Assembly: GCF_002087335.1 (NCBI RefSeq)
Contig: NZ_MWVJ01000074.1
Location: 1 to 64,000 of the forward strand
Origin: Pseudophaeobacter leonis
Lineage (GTDB): Bacteria; Pseudomonadota; Alphaproteobacteria; Rhodobacterales; Rhodobacteraceae
Reading direction: 5' to 3'
Length of the DNA: 64,000 nucleotides
The notes under the pieces were generated by a model. That model did not search any database. It was not told the origin of the DNA and saw only the letters and a program-made list of their open reading frames with translations. This document shows positions 42,864-51,918 of this stretch, piece after piece (position 1 is the first letter of the stretch; every line of letters starts with the position of its first letter). The position numbers and the translations under genes are program-made.

Positions 42864-43712
42864 TCAAACCAAAGAGGTCAGGGCTTTTTCAATCTTGTCC
42901 ATGGCGGCGCGGGCGCTTTCCAGATCCCGTTGTTTCAATAATTTGGCGGCTTTGTGAATGGCGCGGGTGAGGCGGTCACGGGCCGGGCCGGGGGCGCGTG
43001 CCACATCAGATTGCAGCGCTTGGGCGCGTTTGACCTGCGCCCCTAACGAGCGCTGATCGGCCTCGCGCTGGCCGCGTTTCAGGGTGCGCTCTTCGTCTTC
43101 GCGGTCTTTGCCGAGGGCGGCGATGGCCCGTTCGGTGACCATGATCAGCGTCTCGGCCTCTTGCAGCCGACCTGCATTTATCAGGCTGACGGATTTGACC
43201 AGGGCGCGCTTCAGCTTCAGCTCAAGAGGGCCGGGTGCCAGGGCGATGCGGGGCTGAATACGCTTTAGCCGGCGTTTCAGCGGCAGCACCGCCTTTGGGT
43301 CAATTCCGGATGCTGAGATATCGCTGCTATCGGCGGTCCTTGAGGCCGCGTCTTCGGCGGCTTCCGGCTTTAGACTGTCGAGAAGATTGCCGCCGTCATC
43401 ATAGAACAGAATGTTCACCTTGGGGCGATTTGCCTTTAGAAACCGCTTGAGTTGCAACAGCATTTTTGTCGGGGCCTGTTCGCAGATCATCTGCATCTCA
43501 TCGCCCTTTACCGTATAGGTTCCCCAGGTGATGGGAGGCTTGCCGCCCGCCTTTTTCAAGGGCGCGCGCAGGGTCTCTGGCTTGGCGCCCGGTTGTATCA
43601 TCATCAAGGCATCTTTGAGCGGATCCAGGCAGAAGGCAAAGCTCATGCGCCGCTTGGCACCCTCCCGCACCATGGCCTTTACATCGTCGCCGGTCACGCG
43701 TTCTGCACACAT
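42864..43712 (-). CDS. Unknown two-part protein, first gene of the ExbBD operon
   Basis: A 282-residue cytoplasmic-looking protein without a signal peptide. The N-terminal 120 residues form a compact domain (SFAFCLDPLKDALMMIQPGA, then GTYTVKGDEMQMICEQ and VNILFYDDGGNLLDSLKPE). From about residue 145 it is highly charged and helical (RALVKSVSLINAGRLQEAET, REDEERTLKRGQREADQRSL), probably a coiled coil. I start it at the ATG giving MCAERVTGDDV; a TTG start would add 10 residues. It is divergent from tssA over 175 bases, so the motor operon and the T6SS may share control. The function is unknown. Confidence 0.65.
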   Translation of the reverse strand: MCAERVTGDDVKAMVREGAKRRMSFAFCLDPLKDALMMIQPGAKPETLRAPLKKAGGKPPITWGTYTVKGDEMQMICEQAPTKMLLQLKRFLKANRPKVNILFYDDGGNLLDSLKPEAAEDAASRTADSSDISASGIDPKAVLPLKRRLKRIQPRIALAPGPLELKLKRALVKSVSLINAGRLQEAETLIMVTERAIAALGKDREDEERTLKRGQREADQRSLGAQVKRAQALQSDVARAPGPARDRLTRAIHKAAKLLKQRDLESARAAMDKIEKALTSLV

Positions 43713-43887
43713 GTTGTCACTCACAAAAAGGTGTAAAAACAATTGACTTTAAGATGGCGATAAGGCTCACTCTACGTCAAGTTATTGTTTACAAAGTGGC
43801 GCGACAGGGCCCGCTGTATAACCTGCACAGGTAGGATTGCGGCATTCCCGGTACGCGCTAAGCCTGTTATTTGGGGGGCTCTACTGC
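43713..43887. promoter_or_regulatory. Divergent promoter region of ExbBD operon and T6SS
   Basis: A 175-base AT-rich gap with TTGACG-like and TATAAC elements on opposite strands (TATAAC at about 43816). It separates the two modules and probably holds both promoters. I see no clear operator. Confidence 0.4.
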
Positions 43888-44946
43888 ATGGATCTGGCTG
43901 TCTTTTTACAGTCCAAAGGAGAGGGCTCGCCCAGTGGCGATGACCTCGAGTATGACCCGGCCTTTACCGAGATGCGGCTTGCGGCTCAGCCCGGCGAAGA
44001 AAGCGTTGTGGGTGATGAGCGCATTGAGGCCACCGACCCGGATTACAATACTGTAGAGGAAAAAGCGCTTGAGGTGCTGGAGCGCAGCCATGATCTGCGG
44101 GCGGCTGTTTTTCTGACGGATGCTGTCTTGCAGCGCGAAGGCCTTGCGGGATTTGCTGAGGTCACGAGCTATATCCGGGGCTGTCTTGAGCAGTTCTGGG
44201 AGAGCTGCCATCCCGAACTGGATGAGGATGATGGTGACCCGACCATGCGCATCAATGCGGTGCAGGATCTGTGCGGCCAGCCGGATGGCATGGGGGGGCC
44301 TTCGCCGGTCTATCGCTCGCTCCTGCGCAGCCCTTTGAGGGACAGCCGTGGCTTTGGCCGTTTTTCGCTGCGTGATATTGATATCGCCGAGGGGCTTATG
44401 GCGGCGCCCGAGCGCATGGATACCGTCCCGGACAGCGACACCATTGGCGCGGCCTTTCAGGATAGTGACAGCGACGGGGTTGCCGCACGTCTGGCGGCTG
44501 CCGAGCTTGCGACCGAGAATGTCCGGGCAATTTCGGCGGTGTTTGACGCGCAGACGCCGGGGCAGGGGCCCGAGCTGGATCCGCTGATCAAACTGTTGCG
44601 TCAAATGAGCAAGCGGTTGCGGGACTATGGCAACCTGGGCGAGGCGTCAGCTGAGCCCGCTGAGGACCCTGCTGCCGCGATGGAGGCAGAGGCCGAGAGT
44701 GCAGCGCCTGCGGGCGCCCGCCGCGCTGCGGCTCCGGGCGCGATCAATTCGCTTGCCGATGTGACCAATACCCTGGATCGCATCATCGCCTATTATCAAC
44801 GCGAAGAACCCTCCAGTCCGTTGCCGCTTTTGCTGGAGCGGGCCAAGCGTCTGGTGGGGGCTGACTTTCTCACCATCGTCAATGACATGGCGCCCCGTGG
44901 TCTGGAAAATGTGCAGCTGATCGGCGGCCTGGAGGACGACGACTAG
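43888..44946 (+). CDS. tssA: T6SS protein TssA (ImpA N-terminal family)
   Basis: A 352-residue TssA. It shows the ImpA-N landmarks GDDLEYDPAFTEMRLAAQPG, DLRAAVFLTDAVLQREGLAG, ESCHPELDEDDGDP and GRFSLRDIDIAEG, then a variable linker and a C-terminal part (LADVTNTLDRIIAYYQREEP, then PLPLLLERAKRLVGADFLTI). TssA primes baseplate and sheath assembly. The ATG giving MDLAVFLQS has a G-rich site upstream. It is the first T6SS gene, 82 bases before tssB. Confidence 0.92.
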   Translation: MDLAVFLQSKGEGSPSGDDLEYDPAFTEMRLAAQPGEESVVGDERIEATDPDYNTVEEKALEVLERSHDLRAAVFLTDAVLQREGLAGFAEVTSYIRGCLEQFWESCHPELDEDDGDPTMRINAVQDLCGQPDGMGGPSPVYRSLLRSPLRDSRGFGRFSLRDIDIAEGLMAAPERMDTVPDSDTIGAAFQDSDSDGVAARLAAAELATENVRAISAVFDAQTPGQGPELDPLIKLLRQMSKRLRDYGNLGEASAEPAEDPAAAMEAEAESAAPAGARRAAAPGAINSLADVTNTLDRIIAYYQREEPSSPLPLLLERAKRLVGADFLTIVNDMAPRGLENVQLIGGLEDDD

Positions 44947-45028
44947 GGGCAGGGATCTTGACCTGTGACTGTCTGCCCTGTGGGCGGATTTTCAAGGCAG
45001 GTTGAAATACGATTTTAAGGAGAGCTAG

Positions 45029-45547
45029 ATGGCTGGAAGTTCACAAAAGTTCATTGCCCGCAATCGGGCACCGCGGGTTCAGATCGAGTATGATGTGGAG
45101 CTATATGGCGCTGAGAAGAAGGTTCAGCTTCCCTTTGTTATGGGGGTTCTGGCGGATCTGACCGGCAAATCCGAGGTTGAGCAGCCTGCCGTTGCGGACC
45201 GGAAGTTTCTTGAAATCGATGTCGACAATTTTGACAGCCGGATGAAATCCATGGCGCCGCGCGCCGCCTTTACCGTGCCCAACACGCTGACAGGCGAGGG
45301 CAATATGGCGGTGGAGATTACCTTTGAGAGCATGGATGATTTCAAACCTGCTGCCATCGCGGCCAAGGTTGAACCGCTGCGCGCCCCGCTGGATGCCCGC
45401 AGCCAGCTCAGCAATCTGATGACCTATATGGACGGCAAGACCGGGGCCGAGGATCTGATCTCGAAGATCATGCAGGATCCCAGCCTGCTCAAGACCCTTG
45501 CGGCCCAGCCCAAACCCGGCGGCGACGCCGGTGGTGATACGGAATAA
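45029..45547 (+). CDS. tssB: T6SS contractile sheath small subunit TssB
   Basis: A 172-residue VipA/ImpB-type protein. Markers: SQKFIARNRAPRVQIEYDVE, PFVMGVLADLTGKS, ADRKFLEIDVDNFDSRM, and LLKTLAAQ near the end. It is 11 bases from tssC, and a strong AAGGAG site precedes it. Together they form the contractile sheath. A second, very similar TssB domain is encoded at 55575. Confidence 0.96.
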   Translation: MAGSSQKFIARNRAPRVQIEYDVELYGAEKKVQLPFVMGVLADLTGKSEVEQPAVADRKFLEIDVDNFDSRMKSMAPRAAFTVPNTLTGEGNMAVEITFESMDDFKPAAIAAKVEPLRAPLDARSQLSNLMTYMDGKTGAEDLISKIMQDPSLLKTLAAQPKPGGDAGGDTE

Positions 45548-45558
45548 GGAGGTACACG

Positions 45559-47055
45559 ATGGCAGACCAAGAACTCCAAACCGAAGCCGCCCCGGCAGAA
45601 GCCGCCTTTGGTTCCACTGAATTTGCAAGCTTGCTGCAAAAGGAATTCCGGCCCAAATCGGATCAGGCCAAGACGGCCGTCGAAAGCGCGGTTAAAACCC
45701 TGGCGGAACAGGCGCTGGCCAATACCGGGCTTATTTCGGATGACGCGCTGCGGTCGATCGAAAGCATCGTGGCCGAGATCGACAAAAAGCTGACCGAGCA
45801 GGTCAACCTGATCCTGCACAATGAAGAATTCCAGCAGCTCGAAAGCGCCTGGCGCGGTCTGCACTATCTGGTCAACAATACCGAAACCGACGAGATGCTG
45901 AAGATCCGGGTGATCCCGATCACCAAAAAGGAACTCGGCAAGACCTTGAAGAAATTCAAAGGCACCGCCTGGGACCAGTCCCCGATCTTCAAAAAGCTCT
46001 ATACTGAAGAATTCAGCCAGCTGGGCGGGGAGCCCTATGGCTCGCTGGTGGCCGACTTCCATTTCGATCATTCGCCGCCGGATATTGAACTGCTGGGCGA
46101 GATGTCAAAGATCGCCGCGGCGGCACATGCGCCGCTGATCACCGGCGCCAAGCCCTCGCTGTTTCAGATGGACAGCTGGTCGGAGCTGTCAAATCCACGC
46201 GATCTGACCAAGATCTTTCAGACCCCGGAATATGCCGCCTGGCGCAGCCTGCGTGAAAGCGAAGATTCCAAATACGTCGGCCTTGCCATGCCACGGTTCC
46301 TGGGCCGTATGCCCTATGGCTCCAAGACGGATCCGGGGGATGAGTTTGCCTTTGAAGAGGACACTTCGGGCGCCGATAGCGAGAAATATGCCTGGATCAA
46401 TGCGGCCTATGGCATGGCGACCAATATCACCCGGTCGTTTAAATCCTATGGCTGGTGCTCGCGTATTCGCGGCGTCGAAAGCGGCGGCACCCTGGAAGAG
46501 CTGCCGTCGCATACCTTCCCGACCACGGATGGCGGCGTGGATCAGAAATGCCCCACCGAGATTGCCATCGACGACCGGCGCGAGGCGGAGCTTGCCAAGA
46601 ACGGCATGATGCCGCTGCTGCACCGCAAGAACACTGATGTGGCAACCTTCATGGGGGCGCAGTCCCTGCACAAGCCCACAGAATACGACGACCCGGATGC
46701 AACCGCCAATGCCAATCTTGGCGCGCGTTTGCCTTACCTTTTTGCCACCTGCCGCTTTGCGCATTATCTGAAATGCATGGTGCGCGACAAGGTTGGGTCA
46801 TTCAAAAGCCGTCATGATATGGAGTCCTGGCTGCAAAACTGGATCAACAATTATGTTGATTTTAATGCCGATATTTCATCGGAAAACGAAAAGGCGCGCA
46901 AACCTCTGGCGGCTGCCGAAGTGGTAGTCGAAGAGGTCGAGGGCAACCCGGGTTATTACAGCTCAAAATTCTTCCTGCGCCCGCACTATCAGCTTGAAGG
47001 CCTGTCGGTCTCTCTCAGATTGGTGTCGAAACTGCCCTCGGAAAAAGGAGGCTGA
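45559..47055 (+). CDS. tssC: T6SS contractile sheath large subunit TssC
   Basis: A 498-residue VipB/ImpC-type protein. Conserved stretches: EFQQLESAWRGLHYLVNNTE, GEPYGSLVADFHFDHSPPDI, GLAMPRFLGRMPYGSKTDPG and GYYSSKFFLRPHYQLEGLSV. The C-terminal strand needed for sheath interlocking is intact, which contrasts with the TssB/TssC fusion downstream. Confidence 0.96.
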   Translation: MADQELQTEAAPAEAAFGSTEFASLLQKEFRPKSDQAKTAVESAVKTLAEQALANTGLISDDALRSIESIVAEIDKKLTEQVNLILHNEEFQQLESAWRGLHYLVNNTETDEMLKIRVIPITKKELGKTLKKFKGTAWDQSPIFKKLYTEEFSQLGGEPYGSLVADFHFDHSPPDIELLGEMSKIAAAAHAPLITGAKPSLFQMDSWSELSNPRDLTKIFQTPEYAAWRSLRESEDSKYVGLAMPRFLGRMPYGSKTDPGDEFAFEEDTSGADSEKYAWINAAYGMATNITRSFKSYGWCSRIRGVESGGTLEELPSHTFPTTDGGVDQKCPTEIAIDDRREAELAKNGMMPLLHRKNTDVATFMGAQSLHKPTEYDDPDATANANLGARLPYLFATCRFAHYLKCMVRDKVGSFKSRHDMESWLQNWINNYVDFNADISSENEKARKPLAAAEVVVEEVEGNPGYYSSKFFLRPHYQLEGLSVSLRLVSKLPSEKGG

Positions 47056-47109
47056 CGAACCACTCTGGCCTCAATTTTTGTAAATCAGTTACGTTTGAAA
47101 GGATAGCAA

Positions 47110-47613
47110 ATGGCTGCAAATATGTTTGTGGAGATTTCGGACATCGCCGGTGATGCCACGGAAGATAAGCACAAGAACTGGATTGTGATTCAGTCTGCCA
47201 ACTGGAATGTGGAACGTGCCGTTGAAATGACCGATCTCGGATCATCGCAACGGATGCATGCGAATTCCAACTTCGGCAAGATCGAGTTGACCTCGCAGAT
47301 GGGCAAAGCATCCAACAACCTTGCCAAATCGGTGGCAAACGGCACGGTTCGTCCTGAAATCATCATGCACTGGTGCCGCTCTGGCGATGCCCAGGCCGAG
47401 GGTCTGCTGGCCTATTCCGAATGGAAGCTCAAGGATGTGGTGATCGACAGCTATTCGATCTCTGCCAGTGAAGATGGCATTCCGGAAGAGACCTGGTCGC
47501 TGGCCTATGTGGCGATTGAGCATACCTACAAATCGACCAACCAGAAGTCTGGTAAACTGGAAAATCCGGTTGTGTTCCAATGGAACGTTCAAACCGGCAA
47601 ATTCGAGTATTGA
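47110..47613 (+). CDS. hcp: T6SS inner tube protein Hcp
   Basis: A 167-residue Hcp. It shows MFVEISDIAGDATEDKHKNW, SSQRMHANSNFGKIELTSQM and the C-terminal ESDG-like beta strands ending in NPVVFQWNVQTGKFEY. Hcp rings form the tube expelled by the sheath and can carry small effectors. A strong terminator directly after the gene would leave hcp mRNA more abundant than the downstream genes. Confidence 0.95.
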   Translation: MAANMFVEISDIAGDATEDKHKNWIVIQSANWNVERAVEMTDLGSSQRMHANSNFGKIELTSQMGKASNNLAKSVANGTVRPEIIMHWCRSGDAQAEGLLAYSEWKLKDVVIDSYSISASEDGIPEETWSLAYVAIEHTYKSTNQKSGKLENPVVFQWNVQTGKFEY

Positions 47614-47622
47614 TTTGCACTT

Positions 47623-47655
47623 CCCCGGGCGTGTTGCACGCCCGGGGTTTCTTTT
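47623..47655 (+). terminator. Rho-independent terminator after hcp
   Basis: An 11-bp perfect stem (CCCCGGGCGTG / CACGCCCGGGG), a 3-base loop and TTTCTTTT. Because tssE to tssH follow with no clear promoter, it probably acts as a partial attenuator. Confidence 0.85.
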
Positions 47656-47687
47656 GATTTTCCTGTTTAGACGGCGGAGTTTTGACC

Positions 47688-48500
47688 ATGAGCCCTGTGA
47701 CCCCTGAAGAGCATCTGCGGGCCGGTGACCCGAGTGAGGCTCTGTTGGCCCTGCAGGAGAAGGTGCGAGCGGATCCGTCCAATGCAAAACTGCGGATTTT
47801 CCTGTTTCAGCTGCTCTGTGTTCTGGGCGACTGGAAACGCGCGGTGGCGCAGCTGCGGCTCAGTGCTGAACTGGATCCGGCGGCCATGATCATGGCGCAG
47901 GCCTACCGCGAGGCCATCCTCTGTGAGGTGTATCGCGAAAAGGTTTTCAAGGGTGAAAAAGACCCTTTGATTTTGGGCGAGCCGGAGGTCTGGCTGGCGC
48001 AGCTGATCGAAGCGCAAAAACTATTGGCGCGGGGGCATGCGTCGCAGGCGGCAGAGTTGCGGGAGGCGGCCTATGCAGCTGCTCCTACCAGTGCGGGCAG
48101 CATCGACGGGACACGGTTTGACTGGATCGCGGATGCGGATATGCGTCTGGGTCCGGTGCTGGAGGTGATCCTGAACGGGCGCTATTTCTGGCTGCCCTTT
48201 GCCCAGATCCAAAAGCTTGAAATCGACGAGCCGAGCGATTTGCGCGACACGGTCTGGATGGCAGGCACCCTGACGCTGGCAAATGAAGGCGCATTGGCGG
48301 TGCTGATTCCGACGCGCTATCCGGGCAGCGAAGCCGCAGATGCGGCGGCAAAACTGGCGCGCACGACCCTTTGGCAGGACGCCGGAGACGGCGCCTATAC
48401 GGGGCTTGGCCAGCGGCTTTTGACCATCGGTGAGCAGGACTATCCGCTGATGGATATCCGACTGTTGCAGATTGATGCCGAAGGCGACATCGATGTCTGA
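47688..48500 (+). CDS. tagJ: T6SS accessory protein TagJ (ImpE family)
   Basis: A 270-residue ImpE-type protein. TPR-like N-terminal helices (DPSEALLALQEKVRADPSNA, LRIFLFQLLCVLGDWKRAV) precede the ImpE core (DWIADADMRLGPVLEVILNG, RYFWLPFAQIQKLEID and PSDLRDTVWMAGTLTLANEG). TagJ binds the sheath and modulates ClpV disassembly. The ATG giving MSPVTPEEH has GGAG upstream. It overlaps tssE by 8 bases. Confidence 0.92.
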   Translation: MSPVTPEEHLRAGDPSEALLALQEKVRADPSNAKLRIFLFQLLCVLGDWKRAVAQLRLSAELDPAAMIMAQAYREAILCEVYREKVFKGEKDPLILGEPEVWLAQLIEAQKLLARGHASQAAELREAAYAAAPTSAGSIDGTRFDWIADADMRLGPVLEVILNGRYFWLPFAQIQKLEIDEPSDLRDTVWMAGTLTLANEGALAVLIPTRYPGSEAADAAAKLARTTLWQDAGDGAYTGLGQRLLTIGEQDYPLMDIRLLQIDAEGDIDV

Positions 48501-48990
48501 CAAGATGCTCGCCGAGCGGCTGCAGCCTTCGCTGTTGGACAGGCTGACCGACGATGAGCCGTCGAATCGCAAGGAGAGCCGCGACAGTCGGGTGATTGAC
48601 CTGAACCGCTTGCGCGAGATCATACAGCGGGACCTGTCCTGGCTGCTGAACACGCACAACGCCGGGCAGATGATTGACGCTGATCGTTATCCTTCTGCGG
48701 CGGCCTCGGTGCTGAACTACGGGCTGAGCGAGGTGACGGGCGAGTATTCCACGACTGAAAAGGCTGAAAAGATCCGGCGGTCTATCGAGCAGGCGGTGAC
48801 CAGCTTTGAGCCGCGCATCATTGAGGGCACTGTGGATGTGCAGTTGATTGGCGATGTTGAGGTGACGGGCATGACCATTGGCCTGGATATTCGCGCTGAC
48901 ATGTGGGCACAACCCATGCCGCTTGAGCTCTATCTGCGCAGCAAGGTTGATGTGACCACCGGTGAGGTCAAGATGGAAAGGGGCATCTGA
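48493..48990 (+). CDS. tssE: T6SS baseplate protein TssE (gp25-like)
   Basis: A 165-residue gp25-like baseplate protein with RVIDLNRLREIIQRDLSWLL, ASVLNYGLSEVTGE and IRRSIEQAVTSFEPRI (the EPR motif region). The start lies inside the end of tagJ, and its stop directly abuts tssF. Confidence 0.93.
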   Translation: MSDKMLAERLQPSLLDRLTDDEPSNRKESRDSRVIDLNRLREIIQRDLSWLLNTHNAGQMIDADRYPSAAASVLNYGLSEVTGEYSTTEKAEKIRRSIEQAVTSFEPRIIEGTVDVQLIGDVEVTGMTIGLDIRADMWAQPMPLELYLRSKVDVTTGEVKMERGI

Positions 48991-50802
48991 ATGGATACCC
49001 GTCTGCTGGGCCACTATGAAACCGAGCTGAATTACCTGCGCGATATGGGTGCGGAATTTGCCGCCGCCTACCCAAAGATCGCCTCGCGACTGGGGATGGA
49101 GGGGGTCGAGGTTCTTGACCCCTATGTGGAACGTCTGCTGGAAGGCGTGGCCTTTCTGTCGGCGCGGGTGCAGCTTGAGCTGGAGCTGCAATATCCAAAT
49201 TTCACCTCCAACCTGCTGGAAATTATCTACCCGCATTATCTGGCGCCAACGCCCTCGATGATGATTGCGTCGTTTGAGCCGGACCCAAGCAATTCTGCGG
49301 TGAAAAGCGGCTATCTGATGCCACGGGGCTCTGTGTTGCGCTCGCGCCTGAATGAGGGCGAGCAGAACCCCTGCGAGTTTCGCACCGCAGCGGATCTCAC
49401 CCTTTGGCCGCTTGAAATCAGCGAGGCGCAATATATCGACGGGCGCGGCGATCTGGTCGCGGCTGGTGTTGCTGCGGGCTATGAGGCCCGCGCCGGTATT
49501 CGCCTGCGCCTGAAACGCACTGATGGCGAGGCGCTGCGGGATCTCGATATGGACCGCCTGCAGATCTATCTCGGCAATGCGGCGGGCAACAGTTGGCCCC
49601 TGCTGGAGCTGCTGTGCACTCAGGTGCAGGGCATTGTTGCGCGCTCCACCGATCGGCGTGCCGACTGGCATCTGCCGCTGCCCGAGGGGCGTGTGGTGCA
49701 AAAGGGCTTTTCGCGCGAAGAGGCATTGCTGCCGGTGCCCGCGCGGGTGTTTGACGGCTATCGCCTGTTGCAGGAATTCTTTGCCATGCCCGAGCGGTTT
49801 CGCTTTGTTGAGCTGCAGGGCCTGCGCCCGGCATTGCAGCAGGCGGCGGGCGCTGAGGTGGATCTTTATATCCCTCTGCGCGAAGGCATGCGCGAGGTGG
49901 CACCTGTGGTGATGCCCGAGGTTTTCCAGCTCAATACAATTCCTGCGGTCAACCTGTTCGAAAAGCGCTGCGACAGGGTGCGCCTGACCACGCGCGATAC
50001 CGAACATCAGGTCATTCCCAACCGCACAGCTGGCCTCGACTTTGAGATCTACGCGCTCAAGAAAGTGACCGGCATCAGCGGCGAGGGGGCCGACGATGTC
50101 GAGTTCCGCCCGTTTTATTCGGCCGATGATTTCACTGCCGCCGGAGAAAGCCATCCCGCTTATTATACGCTGAAGCGCCGCATGCGGGAACGCTCTGAAA
50201 AGGAACGCCTGCGCGGGGTGCGCTCGTCCTATCTGGGCTCTGAGGTCTATCTGACCCTGGTGGATCGTGGACAGGCTCCCTATGGCGCGGATCTGGAACA
50301 ACTGGCGGTGCAGGCCCTGTGCACCAACCGCGATTTGCCGCTGCTGCTGGCGACGGGCAATGAGAACGTCTTTCATCTTCCCGAAGGCGGGCCGGTGAAA
50401 CGGATCAGCCTTGCGATCTCTCCGACACGGCCACATCCCTCGTTGGGGCAGGGCGACACTGCCTGGCGGCTGATTTCCCACCTCAGCCTCAACTACGTGT
50501 CGATTGCCGACAGCACGCGCGGCCAGGCCGCCGAAGCCCTGCGCGAGCTGGTCGGGCTTTACGCGCCCCTGGGCAATCGGGTCACGGAAAAACAGCTGGA
50601 AGGCATCGTTTCAGTCAGCAGTCGGCCCATCGTGCGCCGGATGAGCGATGAGATCCTGTCAACGGCGGTGCGCGGCATGGAAATTTCCATCGGCTTTGAC
50701 GAGAGCTTTTTTGAAGGCAGCAATATCTACGCGCTGGGAGCGGTTCTGGAACGGTTTTTCCACGGCTACGCCAGCATCAACTCATTTACGGAAACGTTCT
50801 GA
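48991..50802 (+). CDS. tssF: T6SS baseplate protein TssF (VasA/ImpG)
   Basis: A 603-residue TssF. Markers: YETELNYLRDMGAEFAAAYP, VERLLEGVAFLSARVQLELE, LLEIIYPHYLAPTPSMMIA and a C-terminal FFEGSNIYALGAVLERFFHG. This is the usual length. TssF with TssG forms the wedge of the baseplate. Confidence 0.96.
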   Translation: MDTRLLGHYETELNYLRDMGAEFAAAYPKIASRLGMEGVEVLDPYVERLLEGVAFLSARVQLELELQYPNFTSNLLEIIYPHYLAPTPSMMIASFEPDPSNSAVKSGYLMPRGSVLRSRLNEGEQNPCEFRTAADLTLWPLEISEAQYIDGRGDLVAAGVAAGYEARAGIRLRLKRTDGEALRDLDMDRLQIYLGNAAGNSWPLLELLCTQVQGIVARSTDRRADWHLPLPEGRVVQKGFSREEALLPVPARVFDGYRLLQEFFAMPERFRFVELQGLRPALQQAAGAEVDLYIPLREGMREVAPVVMPEVFQLNTIPAVNLFEKRCDRVRLTTRDTEHQVIPNRTAGLDFEIYALKKVTGISGEGADDVEFRPFYSADDFTAAGESHPAYYTLKRRMRERSEKERLRGVRSSYLGSEVYLTLVDRGQAPYGADLEQLAVQALCTNRDLPLLLATGNENVFHLPEGGPVKRISLAISPTRPHPSLGQGDTAWRLISHLSLNYVSIADSTRGQAAEALRELVGLYAPLGNRVTEKQLEGIVSVSSRPIVRRMSDEILSTAVRGMEISIGFDESFFEGSNIYALGAVLERFFHGYASINSFTETF

Positions 50803-50830
50803 CAACCGAAAAACGGGGAGAAATCGCCAG

Positions 50831-51892
50831 ATGGCGACCACAAAAGGGTCTGGGACGGATGATCTGAGTCTCTTTGACCGGTTGGTCGAAGCTCCTGAAG
50901 AACACCATGTTTTTCAGGCGATGCGGGTATTGGAGGCGCATTATTCTGACTATCCGCGCCTCGGTGAAAGCCGCCGGCCGCGCCAGGATCCTTTGCGACT
51001 GGGCCAAGAGGCTGAGCTGGCGTTTCCGCCCTCAACCATTGCGGATTTCACCCCGGCAACCAAAGAAGGGCCTGCGCGGCTCACCAATCGGTTCTTTGGG
51101 TTGTTTGGCCCACAAGGCCCGCTGCCGCTGCATCTGACCGAATACGCCCGCGACCGCAAACGTAACCACCGCGACCCCACCTTGGTGGGCTTTGCCGATA
51201 TGCTGACGCACCGGATGATGTCGCTGCTCTATCGCGCCTGGACCGAAGGCGCCCCGGCGGTGAGTTTTGACCGCGAAGAGGATCCCATTGCCGACAGGGC
51301 CGCCGCCCTGGCGGGGTATCACGGCAAAGGGCTGCGCGACCGGGATGAGATGCCGGATCTGGCCAAGCTGCATTTTGCCGGCATTCTGGGCCAGGGTACC
51401 AAGACGCCTGCCGGGCTTGTGGCCATGCTGTCAGACTTCTTTCGGGTGCCGGTACATCTGGAAGAGTTCGTTGGCAGCTGGCTGCAGCTGGAGCCGGATG
51501 ATCGCTGGCAGCTGGGCCGGGGTCAGTCTGGACAAGGCGGGTTGGGACGGGGCGGGCTAGGCCATACCACAAGCGTGGGCGAAAAGGTCTGGAGCCGCTC
51601 TGCCAAATTCCGTCTGCGTATCGGGCCTTTGTCGCTACAAGAGTACGAGCGTCTGTTGCCGGGCGGGGCGGCGCTGGATCGTCTGCGCTCGGTTGTGCGC
51701 AGCTATGTGGGCGATTTCCTTGATTGGGATGTGAACCTGGTTCTGGCGGGCGATGCGGTCCCAAGGGCGAGCCTGGGGGGCATGACCCGCCTTGGCCATA
51801 CCAGCTGGATCCGCAGCCGCCCGGACCCGGACGCGGACCAAGCGGATGTTGATGATTTGTATCTGTACCCCGGCCTGAGCTCGGGGACTTAA
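50831..51892 (+). CDS. tssG: T6SS baseplate protein TssG (VasB/ImpH)
   Basis: A 353-residue TssG. Markers: HHVFQAMRVLEAHYSDYPRL, TNRFFGLFGPQGPLPLHLTE, YARDRKRNHRDPTLVGFADM and RIGPLSLQEYERLLPGG. The ATG giving MATTKGSGTDD has GGGGAG upstream. The gap to tssF is 28 bases. Confidence 0.94.
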   Translation: MATTKGSGTDDLSLFDRLVEAPEEHHVFQAMRVLEAHYSDYPRLGESRRPRQDPLRLGQEAELAFPPSTIADFTPATKEGPARLTNRFFGLFGPQGPLPLHLTEYARDRKRNHRDPTLVGFADMLTHRMMSLLYRAWTEGAPAVSFDREEDPIADRAAALAGYHGKGLRDRDEMPDLAKLHFAGILGQGTKTPAGLVAMLSDFFRVPVHLEEFVGSWLQLEPDDRWQLGRGQSGQGGLGRGGLGHTTSVGEKVWSRSAKFRLRIGPLSLQEYERLLPGGAALDRLRSVVRSYVGDFLDWDVNLVLAGDAVPRASLGGMTRLGHTSWIRSRPDPDADQADVDDLYLYPGLSSGT

Positions 51893-51918
51893 AAAATGAC
51901 ATTAGGGAGCGAAGTGAC

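Noticed and set aside
39317-43712. Zorya-type phage defence (ZorA/ZorB motor)
   Set aside because: There is an ExbB-type protein, but no ZorB-like fusion of a motor helix with OmpA, and no ZorC, ZorD or ZorE. The OmpA domain here is fused to YceI instead.
48085-50481. A 798-codon open frame on the minus strand
   Set aside because: It lies opposite tagJ, tssE and tssF. Its translation is rich in His, Gln and Arg without family motifs, and the plus-strand genes are certain.
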